A stretch of 64,000 nucleotides of DNA from Kordia sp. SMS9 (GCF_003352465.1 NZ_CP031153.1:3524987-3588986), one strand, 5' to 3'. Shown: positions 10,732 through 18,899, numbered from the stretch's first letter. The notes: a model not told the origin generated them from the sequence alone. Numbers and translations are program-made.

Positions 10732-13575
10732 TTATGCATTGTAAAATACCGCCATGACGTTAATGTATGCCTCAGCTTTTAACGCCAATGCATTTTGAAT
10801 GTATTGACTTGATTTGCTGGCAATGGTTTTTATTTCGTCTATTTCTTTCTTTTTGCGTTCCTGCATAAAGTTGGTGTCTGCCGTATTTTCAAATTTAAGA
10901 TCGAGTTGTTGCAGGGAAGATTGTTCCCATTGTTCTAGTTTTTCTTCTTGTGCTACCAATTTGCTAAACATTACTTTTGAAAGCGCTCCTTGCAAGGTTT
11001 TCATGTGCTTGTTTTTTGCATAGTTAATAGCAATGGGCAGTTGTGTTTGTAAGTGTTGCAATTCGTCGGCAGTAATTTCTTCATTGTACACGTTTTCAAT
11101 CAGTTTGTATTTCTTTACAAAATCTGTAATAGACAAGCAATCTATTACGTTTGATTCGGACACACCGACTACGAAGAAATCGGCTATAACAGGTTGCCCT
11201 AAATTGTTAGAGGTTTGTCCTTGCAAGATGTACCACGCGGTGTTTTCAGGCAGTTTATTGCTAAATTTTGCTGCCAATGCTTGGTTTTTGGGTACGCTGG
11301 CTTCCAGTTTGGTCATGTAGAACCGAATGGCAGGGTGTAAGTCGTACAATATTTGAAACGCTGCCCAATCGCCTTTTTTCTTACGCGCTTCGGCAATTGC
11401 TTGCTGCACCAGCGCTTTGTCGGTAGTTAGTTTAAAAACCTCATTAATTTTTGGCTTGGATTCGGGCGGCAAGTCATATAAAATTTTGTGTAACTCTTTG
11501 GTATTGGTCAGTTCCAAGTATTCGTCTTCACTGTGAAAGGTGTATTCGGAAGCTTTTATCAGTTGATCGCTGTGCAATTGCTTGAATAGCGCTTCGTAAA
11601 AGTCAAAATCTTTGCTAAAAATGGTACTTGGCGCTTCATAAGGATGTTCGGTAATGATGGCGGCGGTTTCTTCCGATTCATCAAAAATACCAATGCTATA
11701 GTCAAACGCTTCTTCTTCCAAGAAGTCTTCGTCTTGCTGTTCTAGGGCTTCAATTACTTTATTGGTTTCTTCTTGGGCATTGTAAAGTTGCATCACAGCA
11801 CCAATATCGCCCAGTGTTTTGTGTTTTTCTTCTTCTTTTTTGGTAAGATTGTTAATGATGTGTAAATCGGTTCGCAACGCTTCATCTTTCGTTTTTCCTA
11901 CCAAATAATAGATGTAGGGTGTTTTAGTTTGTCCATACCGATCTATACGCCCGTTGCGTTGCTCCAAAGTGATGAGCGACCAAGGAATGTCGTAGTTAAA
12001 CATGTGGTTGCAGTAGTAATGCAAATTGACACCTTGCGAACCTGCGTCTGAACAGAGTAGGATACGCACCTTGCTGTCTTCCTTTCCAAAATCTTCTATA
12101 ATTTGTTGTTGTTCTACATCTGAGTCGGAACCACTAAACGATTGTATGGCGTCTTCTTTGATGCCAAAATCGCGCATTAAATTTTCTTTAAGATAGGCGA
12201 GTGTGGCAATGCGTTCGGCAAATACTACATACCGATCGTCTTTCTTTTTGCCCGACCAGCCAAGTTGCTGCAAAGTGTGTGTAAATTTTTTGTATTTACT
12301 GTCTGCCTTGGTTGCAATGATTTGTTGTAAATGTGTTTCTAATGTTTGCAAAATGTCCAAACTGTCTTCAAATTTTTTCGAAGGTTGACTGATGTCGCGC
12401 ACCTTTTCAATACGGTTTTGAATGCTCTCTAACGCAGCTTTTGGTGAAGACATGAAAGCTTTGAAAATCATGATGGAAAACAACAGGTCATCTTTTGATT
12501 TTTGACGCTGCAACGCATCCAAGCCTTGCAACTTTAATCCTTGTTGGTAGCGTAGAAAGGCAATTTCTTGCGCAGACAAGTCTGTTTCCAAACGAATGAT
12601 TTCACGGTCTTGAAAGTTGGCTTTTACGGCGTCTTCTGTAATGTCATTTTTAAAGCGACGTACATAAAACGGAGCTACATCTTCTTTGGTATAGTTGCCA
12701 CTTTTGGGAATTGCTGTGGGTTCAATCATGTTAATGAGGTTGGCAAAGCTTTCTTTTTTCCCGTTATGAGGTGTGGCAGAAGTCAAAATCAATGATTCGC
12801 ATTGTTTGGCTAAGAATTGTGCCAAGTTTCCGCGCTGACTTTGATTGTTTGCCACCGTATGACATTCGTCAATGACAATAATATCCCAGCGCGATTTTTC
12901 AATATAATGTCGAAACTTTGCGTTGTTCTTTAGGGTGTCAATTGACACAATCGTTTTATCATAAAAATCAAATGGATTTTTATTGGAAGGCAGGACGTCT
13001 TTAATTTTAGCAATTCCCTGACTGTCCAATCGCATCAACGGAATGGCAAAGCGATTCCATAATTCTTGTTGAAACTGTCCTAATATAGATTTTAATGCCA
13101 AAACCATGATGCGCTTTCCTTTTCCACGTTTCATCATTTCAGCAATAAAGATGCCTACTTCAATAGTTTTTCCCAATCCTACACCATCGGCAATAAGCAA
13201 TCGTGGACGCGGTAATTGCAATGCAGTTAAGGTAGGTGTAAGTTGGTATTCAGACAGATTGAATGCCGCTTTGGACGCAATGGTAATTTTATCTGAATAC
13301 AAGGCTGAATTTCGGATGTGCGTTTCTATATAGAGTTTTGACTTGCGGTAACCGTTTCCGGTATCGGCAATAAAAATGGTATCGTTGGGATCTACGGGTT
13401 TTATTTCCGTATCAATTTTGGTATCAAATGTAAAACGCTTTCCTTTCACCAACTCACTGATTCCTTCTGCATCGAGTAGTTGACTGTTGTCTGAATTGTT
13501 GACGACGTTGGTTACTAAGAAATCCTCACCTCGGGTAGTGATTCGTTGCCCTGCGGCAATGGTTGGTTTGTGCAT
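10732..13575 (-). CDS. SNF2/HepA-family helicase (DISARM DrmD-like)
   Basis: 947 residues. Motifs in order are Walker A GVGLGKT (131-137), DECH (236-239), TSATPHNG (265-272), the SQGVNLHYY element (513-521) and motif VI QRNGRIDRYGQ (539-549). This is the RapA/HepA-like SNF2 layout also seen in DrmD of class 1 DISARM. A helical region of about 390 residues follows the helicase core. It is the first gene of the operon, with its stop 3 bp before the methyltransferase ATG. The upstream gap of about 1 kb is full of hairpin repeats; a possible -7 box lies at 13747-13754. SNF2 translocases of this type move on double-stranded DNA; the antiviral role is inferred from the neighbours. Confidence 0.88.
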   Translation of the reverse strand: MHKPTIAAGQRITTRGEDFLVTNVVNNSDNSQLLDAEGISELVKGKRFTFDTKIDTEIKPVDPNDTIFIADTGNGYRKSKLYIETHIRNSALYSDKITIASKAAFNLSEYQLTPTLTALQLPRPRLLIADGVGLGKTIEVGIFIAEMMKRGKGKRIMVLALKSILGQFQQELWNRFAIPLMRLDSQGIAKIKDVLPSNKNPFDFYDKTIVSIDTLKNNAKFRHYIEKSRWDIIVIDECHTVANNQSQRGNLAQFLAKQCESLILTSATPHNGKKESFANLINMIEPTAIPKSGNYTKEDVAPFYVRRFKNDITEDAVKANFQDREIIRLETDLSAQEIAFLRYQQGLKLQGLDALQRQKSKDDLLFSIMIFKAFMSSPKAALESIQNRIEKVRDISQPSKKFEDSLDILQTLETHLQQIIATKADSKYKKFTHTLQQLGWSGKKKDDRYVVFAERIATLAYLKENLMRDFGIKEDAIQSFSGSDSDVEQQQIIEDFGKEDSKVRILLCSDAGSQGVNLHYYCNHMFNYDIPWSLITLEQRNGRIDRYGQTKTPYIYYLVGKTKDEALRTDLHIINNLTKKEEEKHKTLGDIGAVMQLYNAQEETNKVIEALEQQDEDFLEEEAFDYSIGIFDESEETAAIITEHPYEAPSTIFSKDFDFYEALFKQLHSDQLIKASEYTFHSEDEYLELTNTKELHKILYDLPPESKPKINEVFKLTTDKALVQQAIAEARKKKGDWAAFQILYDLHPAIRFYMTKLEASVPKNQALAAKFSNKLPENTAWYILQGQTSNNLGQPVIADFFVVGVSESNVIDCLSITDFVKKYKLIENVYNEEITADELQHLQTQLPIAINYAKNKHMKTLQGALSKVMFSKLVAQEEKLEQWEQSSLQQLDLKFENTADTNFMQERKKKEIDEIKTIASKSSQYIQNALALKAEAYINVMAVFYNA

Positions 13576-13746
13576 TATTATTAGTTAATGATTCAAGCGC
13601 TATAAATTTCGTTTTTTCGTATGAAACTTAACAGCAATTTGTAAAGATTTTTCATTGCGAAGTATCATTATAGCATATACAGCGACGTAAATATAAAATT
13701 CATATTGATTATCATACTAAATAAAACACTAAAATAGAGTATTTAT

Positions 13747-13754
13747 CAAAGATA
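13747..13754 (-). promoter_or_regulatory. Possible -7 box of the defence operon
   Basis: The minus strand reads TATCTTTG, matching the Bacteroidota -7 consensus TAnnTTTG, 172 bp upstream of the SNF2 helicase ATG. No convincing TTTG -33 box lies at the usual distance, so this is tentative. Confidence 0.3.
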
Positions 13755-13786
13755 TGATTGTGGTTTCCCGTAATTGTGTGGATTGG

Positions 13787-13992
13787 GTAGTCTTCGAGTG
13801 CCTCAGACTACTTTGAGTGCTTCAGACTACTTTGAGTGCTTCAGATAAGGGTAGTCTTCGAGTGCCTCAGACTACAACGACATCGACTACAAACAACGAG
13901 GGCTGAGGCACTCGAAGCCCGAAGCCCGAAGCCCGAAGCCTAATTACAACAACATCGACTACAAAAAACGAGGGCTGAGGCACTCGAAGCCC
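13787..13992. repeat. Cluster of bulged hairpin repeats, upstream group
   Basis: Four full hairpins are visible: 13787-13811 and 13851-13875 with outer arms GTAGTCT/AGACTAC, and 13900-13920 and 13972-13992 with outer arms GGGCT/AGCCC. All share the inner core GAG-GCA-CTC followed by an unpaired GA, read on one strand or the other. Partial copies (TTTGAGTGCTTCAGACTAC) and short GAAGCCC reiterations fill the spaces. The segment 13993-14252 shows nothing I can assign. Confidence 0.85.
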
Positions 13993-14252
13993 GAAGCCCA
14001 AACCCAAAATCCCTTAGCATATTTTTAAAAAGATAAATCTTACAATTTTGTCCAAAATTCAACGCTTATTTCCAAAAATCAACGCTTACAAAATACTTTT
14101 CGTTTGTTAGAAATTTTTTTCGACATTCATATTCATGAAACACTGTTGACACAGGAAATGATTCGCTCTAAAACTCGTTTGGAAGCATTGCTTTGGTGGA
14201 AGTTTTTTTTGTAAATCGCATTGCAATCATACACTGCCTTAAAAAAATCGTT

Positions 14253-14503
14253 GGAAAGTCTGTTGCAGTCCTGCGAGGACCTTTCCAATGTGTTTGAAAG
14301 CTGTTGCATGGCTGCGAGAACGTTTCCAACACGTTGGGAAGTTTGCTGCAAGGCTGCGTGGACGTATCAAATGTGTTGGAATGTATGTTGCAGCGCTGCG
14401 AGAACGTTTCCAATGCATTGGAAAGCTTGCTGCAGGTCTGCGAGAAGGTTTCAAACGCGTCGGAAAGCTTGTTGCATTGCTGCGAGAAGGTTTCAAACGG
14501 CTT
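14253..14503. repeat. Six imperfect 42-bp tandem repeats
   Basis: Units start at 14253, 14295 (41 bp), 14336, 14378, 14420 and 14462. Each begins with GGAAAG-like sequence and most contain TTGCAG..CTGCGAGAA and TTTCCAA. Within a unit, GGAAAG pairs with CTTTCC and GCAG with CTGC, so each unit can fold as a nested hairpin. Because 42 is divisible by 3, several frames on both strands stay open across the array and encode 14-residue repeats. None has a convincing start context, and I do not call a gene. Confidence 0.85.
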
Positions 14504-14574
14504 TTTATTGCGAATAATGTAATAAAACAGTGAAAAACGAACAAAAAATTATGAATTATTTAAAATGAACACAG

Positions 14575-15321
14575 ATGGAAATACCTGTTTTTTCTCGCTA
14601 TAGAAATAGCGAATTTTTACAATACATGAAAGATGTATTGGAATTAGTGAATGCGCAAGATGTAGACGCATTACAATTAACGGCACAACGCGATGACTTG
14701 CTAAGTATGACACAACAGATGGACACTTTGTTTCAACAAGAGCAAAGTAGTGGCATAACACAAGAATTGATTGATTTAGATACGCGCCGAGATCGGGCGT
14801 TTATGGGCATTAAAGGATTGTTAGAGTCGCATGAATACCACTATGAGGAAGTCATGCAAAACGCAGCACGTAGTTTACTGTACAATTTGAATTCTTTTGG
14901 CACCAATATTCCGCGAATGAATTACCAAGCAGAAACCGCGGTTATTGATAGCATGTTAGCCGATTGGAGTACAGAACCTGATTTAACCGCTGCCATCACT
15001 ACCACAGGCATTAGCAATTGGGTAGCAGAGCTGACAGCAGCTAATGCAGGTTTTAATGATCGCTTTTTGGCAAGGGTTTCAGAAAGTGCAGCCAATACCT
15101 CAAAAAGTTTTACAACCATGCGCGATGATAGCAATACTGTGTATCGTGTATTGGTGGCACATATTGAAGCACATGCAACGCTGGGTACCAATGCCACGCA
15201 TCAATCGCTAGTAAATGAAATCAGTGAATTGGCAACGCAATACAATCAAACCGTAAATGCACGTTTGCGATCAGACACCACAGACACGAGTGATACAGAT
15301 ATGAGTGATGAAGTGGAGTAG
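14575..15321 (+). CDS. Helical protein, DUF6261-like, unknown function
   Basis: 248 residues, with no signal peptide or membrane segment. The opening IPVFSRYRNSEFLQYMKDV, a helix-rich body and the LDTRRDRAFMGI segment resemble Bacteroidota proteins grouped as DUF6261, from memory and not searched. The C-terminus is low in complexity (DTTDTSDTDMSDEVE). The reading frame ends in a TAG (15319-15321) that forms part of the 5' arm of a hairpin repeat (15318-15342), so the repeat provides the stop codon. It sits between two repeat arrays and shares its surroundings only with a GIY-YIG nuclease gene. Function is unknown. Confidence 0.75.
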   Translation: MEIPVFSRYRNSEFLQYMKDVLELVNAQDVDALQLTAQRDDLLSMTQQMDTLFQQEQSSGITQELIDLDTRRDRAFMGIKGLLESHEYHYEEVMQNAARSLLYNLNSFGTNIPRMNYQAETAVIDSMLADWSTEPDLTAAITTTGISNWVAELTAANAGFNDRFLARVSESAANTSKSFTTMRDDSNTVYRVLVAHIEAHATLGTNATHQSLVNEISELATQYNQTVNARLRSDTTDTSDTDMSDEVE

Positions 15322-15716
15322 TCTTCGAGTGCCTCAGACTACTTTGAGAGCCTCAGACTACATGGAATGTGGATTAGAGTATGTGTTGACTACGGTAAGG
15401 GTAGTCTTCGAGTGCCTCAGACTACTTTGAGAGCCTCAGACTTCTTTGAGAGCCTCAGACTACTTTGAGTGCTTTAGACTATACGGAAGTGGACTACGGT
15501 AAGGGTAGTCTTCGAGAGCCTCAGACTACACGGTATGTGAACTAAAAAGAATGCAGACTATAAATAACGCGAACAACAAAGAAAGCGGACTAAAAAGAAA
15601 ACAGACAACAAAGAAAGTGGATAACAAAGTAAGCAGGCTGAGGCCCTCGAAGCCTGAGGCCCTCGAAGCCTGAGGCACTCGAAGCCCGAAGCCCGAAGCC
15701 CGCATAAATAATAAAA
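15318..15716. repeat. Bulged hairpin repeats between the DUF6261-like and GIY-YIG genes
   Basis: Full hairpins lie at 15318-15342, 15401-15425 and 15505-15529 (outer arms GTAGTCT/AGACTAC; the last has GAGAGCC in the core) and at 15634-15656 (arms CAGGCT/AGCCTG, loop GCC). Partial copies such as TTTGAGAGCCTCAGACTAC and runs of GAAGCCC fill the rest up to the GIY-YIG start. No gene is present in this 400-bp gap. Confidence 0.85.
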
Positions 15717-15719
15717 AAC

Positions 15720-16010
15720 ATGCCAAAAGGATATATGTACATTTTAGAATGTGGTGATGGTAGTTACTACACAGGCAGTACCAAGTATCTAGCCAAACGT
15801 TTTATGCAACATGCTAGAGGGGAAGGCGCTAACCATACCAAAAAGCATTTGCCTGTAAAGTTGGTTTTTGTAGAAGAGTACAACCGAATTGACACAGCTT
15901 TTTACCGAGAAAAGCAGGTGCAAGGTTGGAGCCGAAAAAAGAAAGAAGCACTGATTGATGGGAAGTATGCTAAACTTCCAGAATTGTCTATTGCGTATCG
16001 GGACAAGTAG
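15720..16010 (+). CDS. GIY-YIG nuclease domain protein (YhbQ/UPF0213-like) embedded in repeats
   Basis: 96 residues, nearly all GIY-YIG fold. The signature is YMYILECGDGSYYTGST (5-21), with GIY as YMY and YIG as YTG. The conserved Arg lies in AKRFMQHARG (about 26-34) and the conserved Glu in FYREKQVQGWS. The family cleaves nicked or structured DNA in many contexts, but single-domain members of this size are mostly uncharacterised. The stop codon TAG (16008-16010) lies inside the first hairpin of the downstream 26-bp array, and hairpin repeats also end just before the start. A link between the nuclease and the hairpins is my inference. Confidence 0.85.
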   Translation: MPKGYMYILECGDGSYYTGSTKYLAKRFMQHARGEGANHTKKHLPVKLVFVEEYNRIDTAFYREKQVQGWSRKKKEALIDGKYAKLPELSIAYRDK

Positions 16011-16811
16011 TCTTCGAGTACCTCAGACTACGATGAGTTTCGAGTGCCTCAGACTACGATGAGTTTCGAGTGCCTCAGACTACGATGAGTTTCGAGTACC
16101 TCAGACTACGATGAGTTTCGAGTGCCTCAGACTACGATGAGTTTCGAGTACCTCAGACTACGATGAGTTTCGAGTGCCTCAGACTACGATGAGTTTCGAG
16201 TGCCTCAGACTACGATGAGTTTCGAGTGCCTCAGACTACGGTGAGTTTCGAGTGCCTCAGACTACGATGAGTTTCGAGTGCCTCAGACTACGATGAGTTT
16301 CGAGTACCTCAGACTACGATGAGTTTCGAGTACCTCAGACTACGATGAGTTTCGAGTGCCTCAGACTACGATGAGTTTCGAGTGCCTCAGACTACGGTGA
16401 GTTTCGAGTGCCTCAGACTACGATGAGTTTCGAGTGCCTCAGACTACGATGAGTTTCGAGTGCCTCAGACTACGATGAGTTTCGAGTGCCTCAGACTACG
16501 ATGAGTTTCGAGTGCCTCAGACTACGGTGAGTTTCGAGTGCCTCAGACTACGGTGAGTTTCGAGTGCCTCAGACTACGATGAGTTTCGAGTGCCTCAGAC
16601 TACGGTGAGTTTCGAGTGCCTCAGACTACGTTGAGTTTCGAGTGCCTCAGACTACGATGAGTTTCGAGTGCCTCAGACTACGATGAGTTTCGAGTGCCTC
16701 AGACTACGATGAGTTTCGAGTGCCTCAGACTACGATGAGTTTCGAGTGCCTCAGACTACGGTGAGTTTCGAGTGCCTCAGACTACGGTGAGTTTCGAGTG
16801 CCTCAGACTAC
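16007..16811. repeat. Tandem array: one full hairpin plus 30 units of 26 bp
   Basis: A complete hairpin (16007-16031, arms GTAGTCT/AGACTAC) is followed by exactly 30 head-to-tail 26-bp units from 16032 to 16811. Each is GATGAGTT then TCGAGTGCCTC then AGACTAC. Only two columns vary: unit base 2 (A, with G in units 9, 15, 20, 21, 23, 29 and 30, and T in unit 24) and unit base 14 (G, with A in units 3, 5, 11 and 12). The units lack the 5' arm GTAGTCT, replaced by GATGAGTT, so only the first copy can form the full stem. There are no spacers, so this is not CRISPR. Confidence 0.95.
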
Positions 16812-16830
16812 TGTGTTTGGATTACAAACA

Positions 16831-17388
16831 ACGCGGACTAAGGTTCTCAAAATATATACGCGGACTGAGGCACTCGAAGTCCGCACTACACGCGTACATA
16901 GCTAAGCACTAACCCGCGTACTGAGGTTCTCAAAATATATACGCGGACTGAGGCACTCGAAGTCCGCACTACACGCGTACATAGCTAAGCACTAACCCGC
17001 GTACTGAGGTTCTCAAAATATATACGCGGACTGAGGCACTCGAAGTCCGCACTACACGCGTACATAGCTAAGCACTAACCCGCGTACTGAGGTACTCAAA
17101 ATATATACGTGGACTGAGGCACTCGAAGTCCGCACTACACGCGTACATAGCTAAGCACTAACCCGCGTACTGAGGTTCTCAAAATATATACGCGGACTGA
17201 GGCACTCGAAGTCCGCACTACACGCGTACATAGCTAAGCACTAACCCGCGTACTGAGGTACTCAAAATATATACGTGGACTGAGGCACTCGAAGTCCACC
17301 CTACAAAGAACACGGAATCAGGCACTCGAAGTCCACCCTACAAAGAACACAGATTACACACAACGCGGGCTGAGGCACTCGAAGCCCG
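16831..17388. repeat. 83-bp tandem array with covarying hairpins
   Basis: Units of 83 bp begin at 16858, 16941, 17024, 17107, 17190 and 17273 (the last partial), preceded by a degenerate copy at 16831. Each contains the hairpin core GAG-GCA-CTC-GA. Outer arms are GCGGACT/AGTCCGC in units 1, 2, 3 and 5, GTGGACT/AGTCCGC (one T-G wobble) in unit 4, and GTGGACT/AGTCCAC in unit 6, so pairing is kept. A second small palindrome, TGAG-GTT-CTCA or TGAG-GTA-CTCA, occurs in the same unit. A final copy with arms CGGGCT/AGCCCG lies at 17366-17388. Confidence 0.93.
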
Positions 17389-17471
17389 AAGTCCAACACC
17401 TAACACCCAACATCTTACAAAAAAGTCGCAAAAAAACCTTAAAATTTATTTTTAGAATAGAAAAAGCTTTC

Positions 17472-17479
17472 TATATTTG
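17472..17479 (+). promoter_or_regulatory. -7 box of tRNA-Ser
   Basis: TATATTTG matches the Bacteroidota TAnnTTTG box and lies 34 bp before the tRNA start. The -33 region is T-rich, without an exact TTTG at 19-21 bp. Confidence 0.6.
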
Positions 17480-17513
17480 CATCCGCAATCGGGAAATACT
17501 CGATGAGACACTC

Positions 17514-17598
17514 GGAGAAATGGCAGAGTGGTCGAATGCGGCAGTCTTGAAAACTGTTGACTGTAACAGGTCCGGGGGTTCGAATCCCTCTTTCTCCG
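17514..17598 (+). tRNA. tRNA-Ser (anticodon UGA)
   Basis: The acceptor stem GGAGAAA pairs with TTTCTCC (17591-17597). The anticodon loop CTTGAAA reads UGA between GCAGT and ACTGT, a long variable arm follows as expected for serine, and the T arm contains GGTTCGAATCC. CCA is not fully encoded (GCA follows directly). It stands alone just after the repeat nest. Confidence 0.95.
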
Positions 17599-17600
17599 CA

Positions 17601-17640
17601 AAACCCTTGTTAATCGTAAGATTTTCAAGGGTTTGTTTTT
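17601..17640 (+). terminator. Terminator of tRNA-Ser
   Basis: AAACCCTTG pairs with CAAGGGTTT, followed by GTTTTTTT, directly after the tRNA. Confidence 0.85.
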
Positions 17641-17688
17641 TTAGGTGTACAAATAGGTGACAGTTCTAGTCATACACGCTCAACATCT

Positions 17689-18084
17689 TCACGAATCTAC
17701 CATCTTTACAGGATGCTTGTCATCATCAATGGCAACAAACGTAAAAAAGCCGGTGACCACTTTGGTTCTTCCTTCTTGGTACATCTTTTCCATAAAAATA
17801 TCTACCTTCACCACACAACTCGTGTTTCCTACTTTTACAACTTTGGCAACCAATTCCACCAACGTTCCTTGTGGAATCGGTTCGGTAAAGTCAATCTTAT
17901 CCGTAGAAACCGTGACGACTTTCTTTCGGCTAAAGCGTGTGGCACAAATAAAAGAAGCTTCGTCCATCATGTGCAAAGCCGTGCCGCCAAACAAGGTGTC
18001 GTAATGATTGGTGGTGTTCGGAAATACGGCTTTAAATATATGAGTTTCAGAATTTTTGATGCGAGTTTCTATAGATGCGTTCAT
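17689..18084 (-). CDS. Acyl-CoA thioesterase, hotdog fold (YciA-like)
   Basis: 131 residues, the normal length for a single hotdog domain. The segment NHYDTLFGGTALHMMDEAS matches the helix and catalytic region of YciA/BFIT-type acyl-CoA thioesterases, which hydrolyse acyl-CoA to free acid and CoA in the cytoplasm. The C-terminus TGFFTFVAID is also typical of the family. It is transcribed alone, convergent with tRNA-Ser and divergent from the nitroreductase gene at 18200. The substrate cannot be told from the sequence. Confidence 0.88.
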   Translation of the reverse strand: MNASIETRIKNSETHIFKAVFPNTTNHYDTLFGGTALHMMDEASFICATRFSRKKVVTVSTDKIDFTEPIPQGTLVELVAKVVKVGNTSCVVKVDIFMEKMYQEGRTKVVTGFFTFVAIDDDKHPVKMVDS

Positions 18085-18199
18085 AGGTAATGGATTTTAT
18101 TATCAAGCAATTAATTTATTCTATGACAAAAACCGATGTTCCTTTTTGGCTATTGCGTATTTTTGAGGAAATAAATTTTGAAACTCAAAGATAGCGTAT

Positions 18200-18829
18200 A
18201 TGCAAATAATAGAAAGTCTAAAATGGCGATATGCCACGAAAAAGTTTGATGCCAATCGCTTTTTGGACGACAGTCAAATAGAAATCCTAAAAGAAGCTTT
18301 TAACCTTACGGCAACTTCTTACGGTTTACAACCCATTCGTTTGGTAGTGATTAAGAATAAAGAATTGCAAGCGCAATTGGTACCACATTCGTGGAATCAG
18401 AAGCAGGTGGTAGACGCTTCCCATGTATTGGTATTATGTATTGACACGACGATTGATAGTGAATCTATTCAAAACTATTTTGAACGTGTAAAAGCCATTC
18501 GCAAGACGCCAGATCAAATTTTAGCACCTTTTAGAGAGTTTATGATTGATACCTTCTCAAAGAAAACGGACGAAGAATTGAAAACATGGGCGGCAAAACA
18601 AGTGTACATCGCTTTAGGAAACCTACTCACAGTTTGCAGTGTAGAAAAGATTGACTCCTGTCCGATGGAAGGGTTTATACCTGAAAAATATGATGAATTG
18701 TTAGGATTGGAAGCGCATGGACTTTCTTCCGTATTGGTATTGCCAGTTGGATACAGAGCCGAAGACGATATGTTTTCTGAGATGAACAAAGTACGTAAGA
18801 CGATTGCAGAAAGTGTGATGGAAATGTAA
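18200..18829 (+). CDS. NAD(P)H-dependent nitroreductase family oxidoreductase (NfsB-like)
   Basis: 209 residues, close to the NfsB/NfnB length. The start WRYATKKFDANRFL (the FMN-binding Arg/Lys cluster), SYGLQPIRLVVI and CPMEGFIPEKYDELLGL are standard nitroreductase-fold motifs. The family uses FMN to reduce nitro compounds or quinones in the cytoplasm; the natural substrate is unknown. The gene is divergent from the thioesterase and followed closely by a secreted thioredoxin with its own promoter. Confidence 0.88.
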   Translation: MQIIESLKWRYATKKFDANRFLDDSQIEILKEAFNLTATSYGLQPIRLVVIKNKELQAQLVPHSWNQKQVVDASHVLVLCIDTTIDSESIQNYFERVKAIRKTPDQILAPFREFMIDTFSKKTDEELKTWAAKQVYIALGNLLTVCSVEKIDSCPMEGFIPEKYDELLGLEAHGLSSVLVLPVGYRAEDDMFSEMNKVRKTIAESVMEM

Positions 18830-18842
18830 TTTTTTGGCAAGA

Positions 18843-18875
18843 TTGTTGTTTTAACACAAGAAACATATATATTTG
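18843..18875 (+). promoter_or_regulatory. Promoter of the secreted thioredoxin gene
   Basis: TTG (18846-18848), a 19-bp spacer, then TATATTTG (18868-18875), close to the Bacteroidota TTTG-N19-TAnnTTTG pattern. It lies 24 bp before the ATG at 18900 and argues against the upstream in-frame ATG at 18873, which would overlap the -7 box. Confidence 0.6.
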
Positions 18876-18899
18876 TTTTACGTTGAAACACCATTACTT

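Noticed and set aside
1..13575. BREX system
   Set aside because: The large methyltransferase is PglX-like, but no PglZ, BrxC or BrxL gene is present; the SNF2 and DUF1998-type helicases favour a DISARM-like reading.
14133..14544. Several overlapping open frames on both strands
   Set aside because: They arise from the 42-bp repeat being a multiple of three; none has a clear start context or a family resemblance, so no gene is called.
16007..17300. CRISPR array
   Set aside because: The 26-bp and 83-bp units are contiguous with no unique spacers, and no cas genes are in the window.
13576..17513. REP elements served by a RAYT (Y1) transposase
   Set aside because: The hairpins resemble REPs, but no Y1 transposase motif (HUH plus Tyr) is encoded nearby; only a GIY-YIG protein is present.
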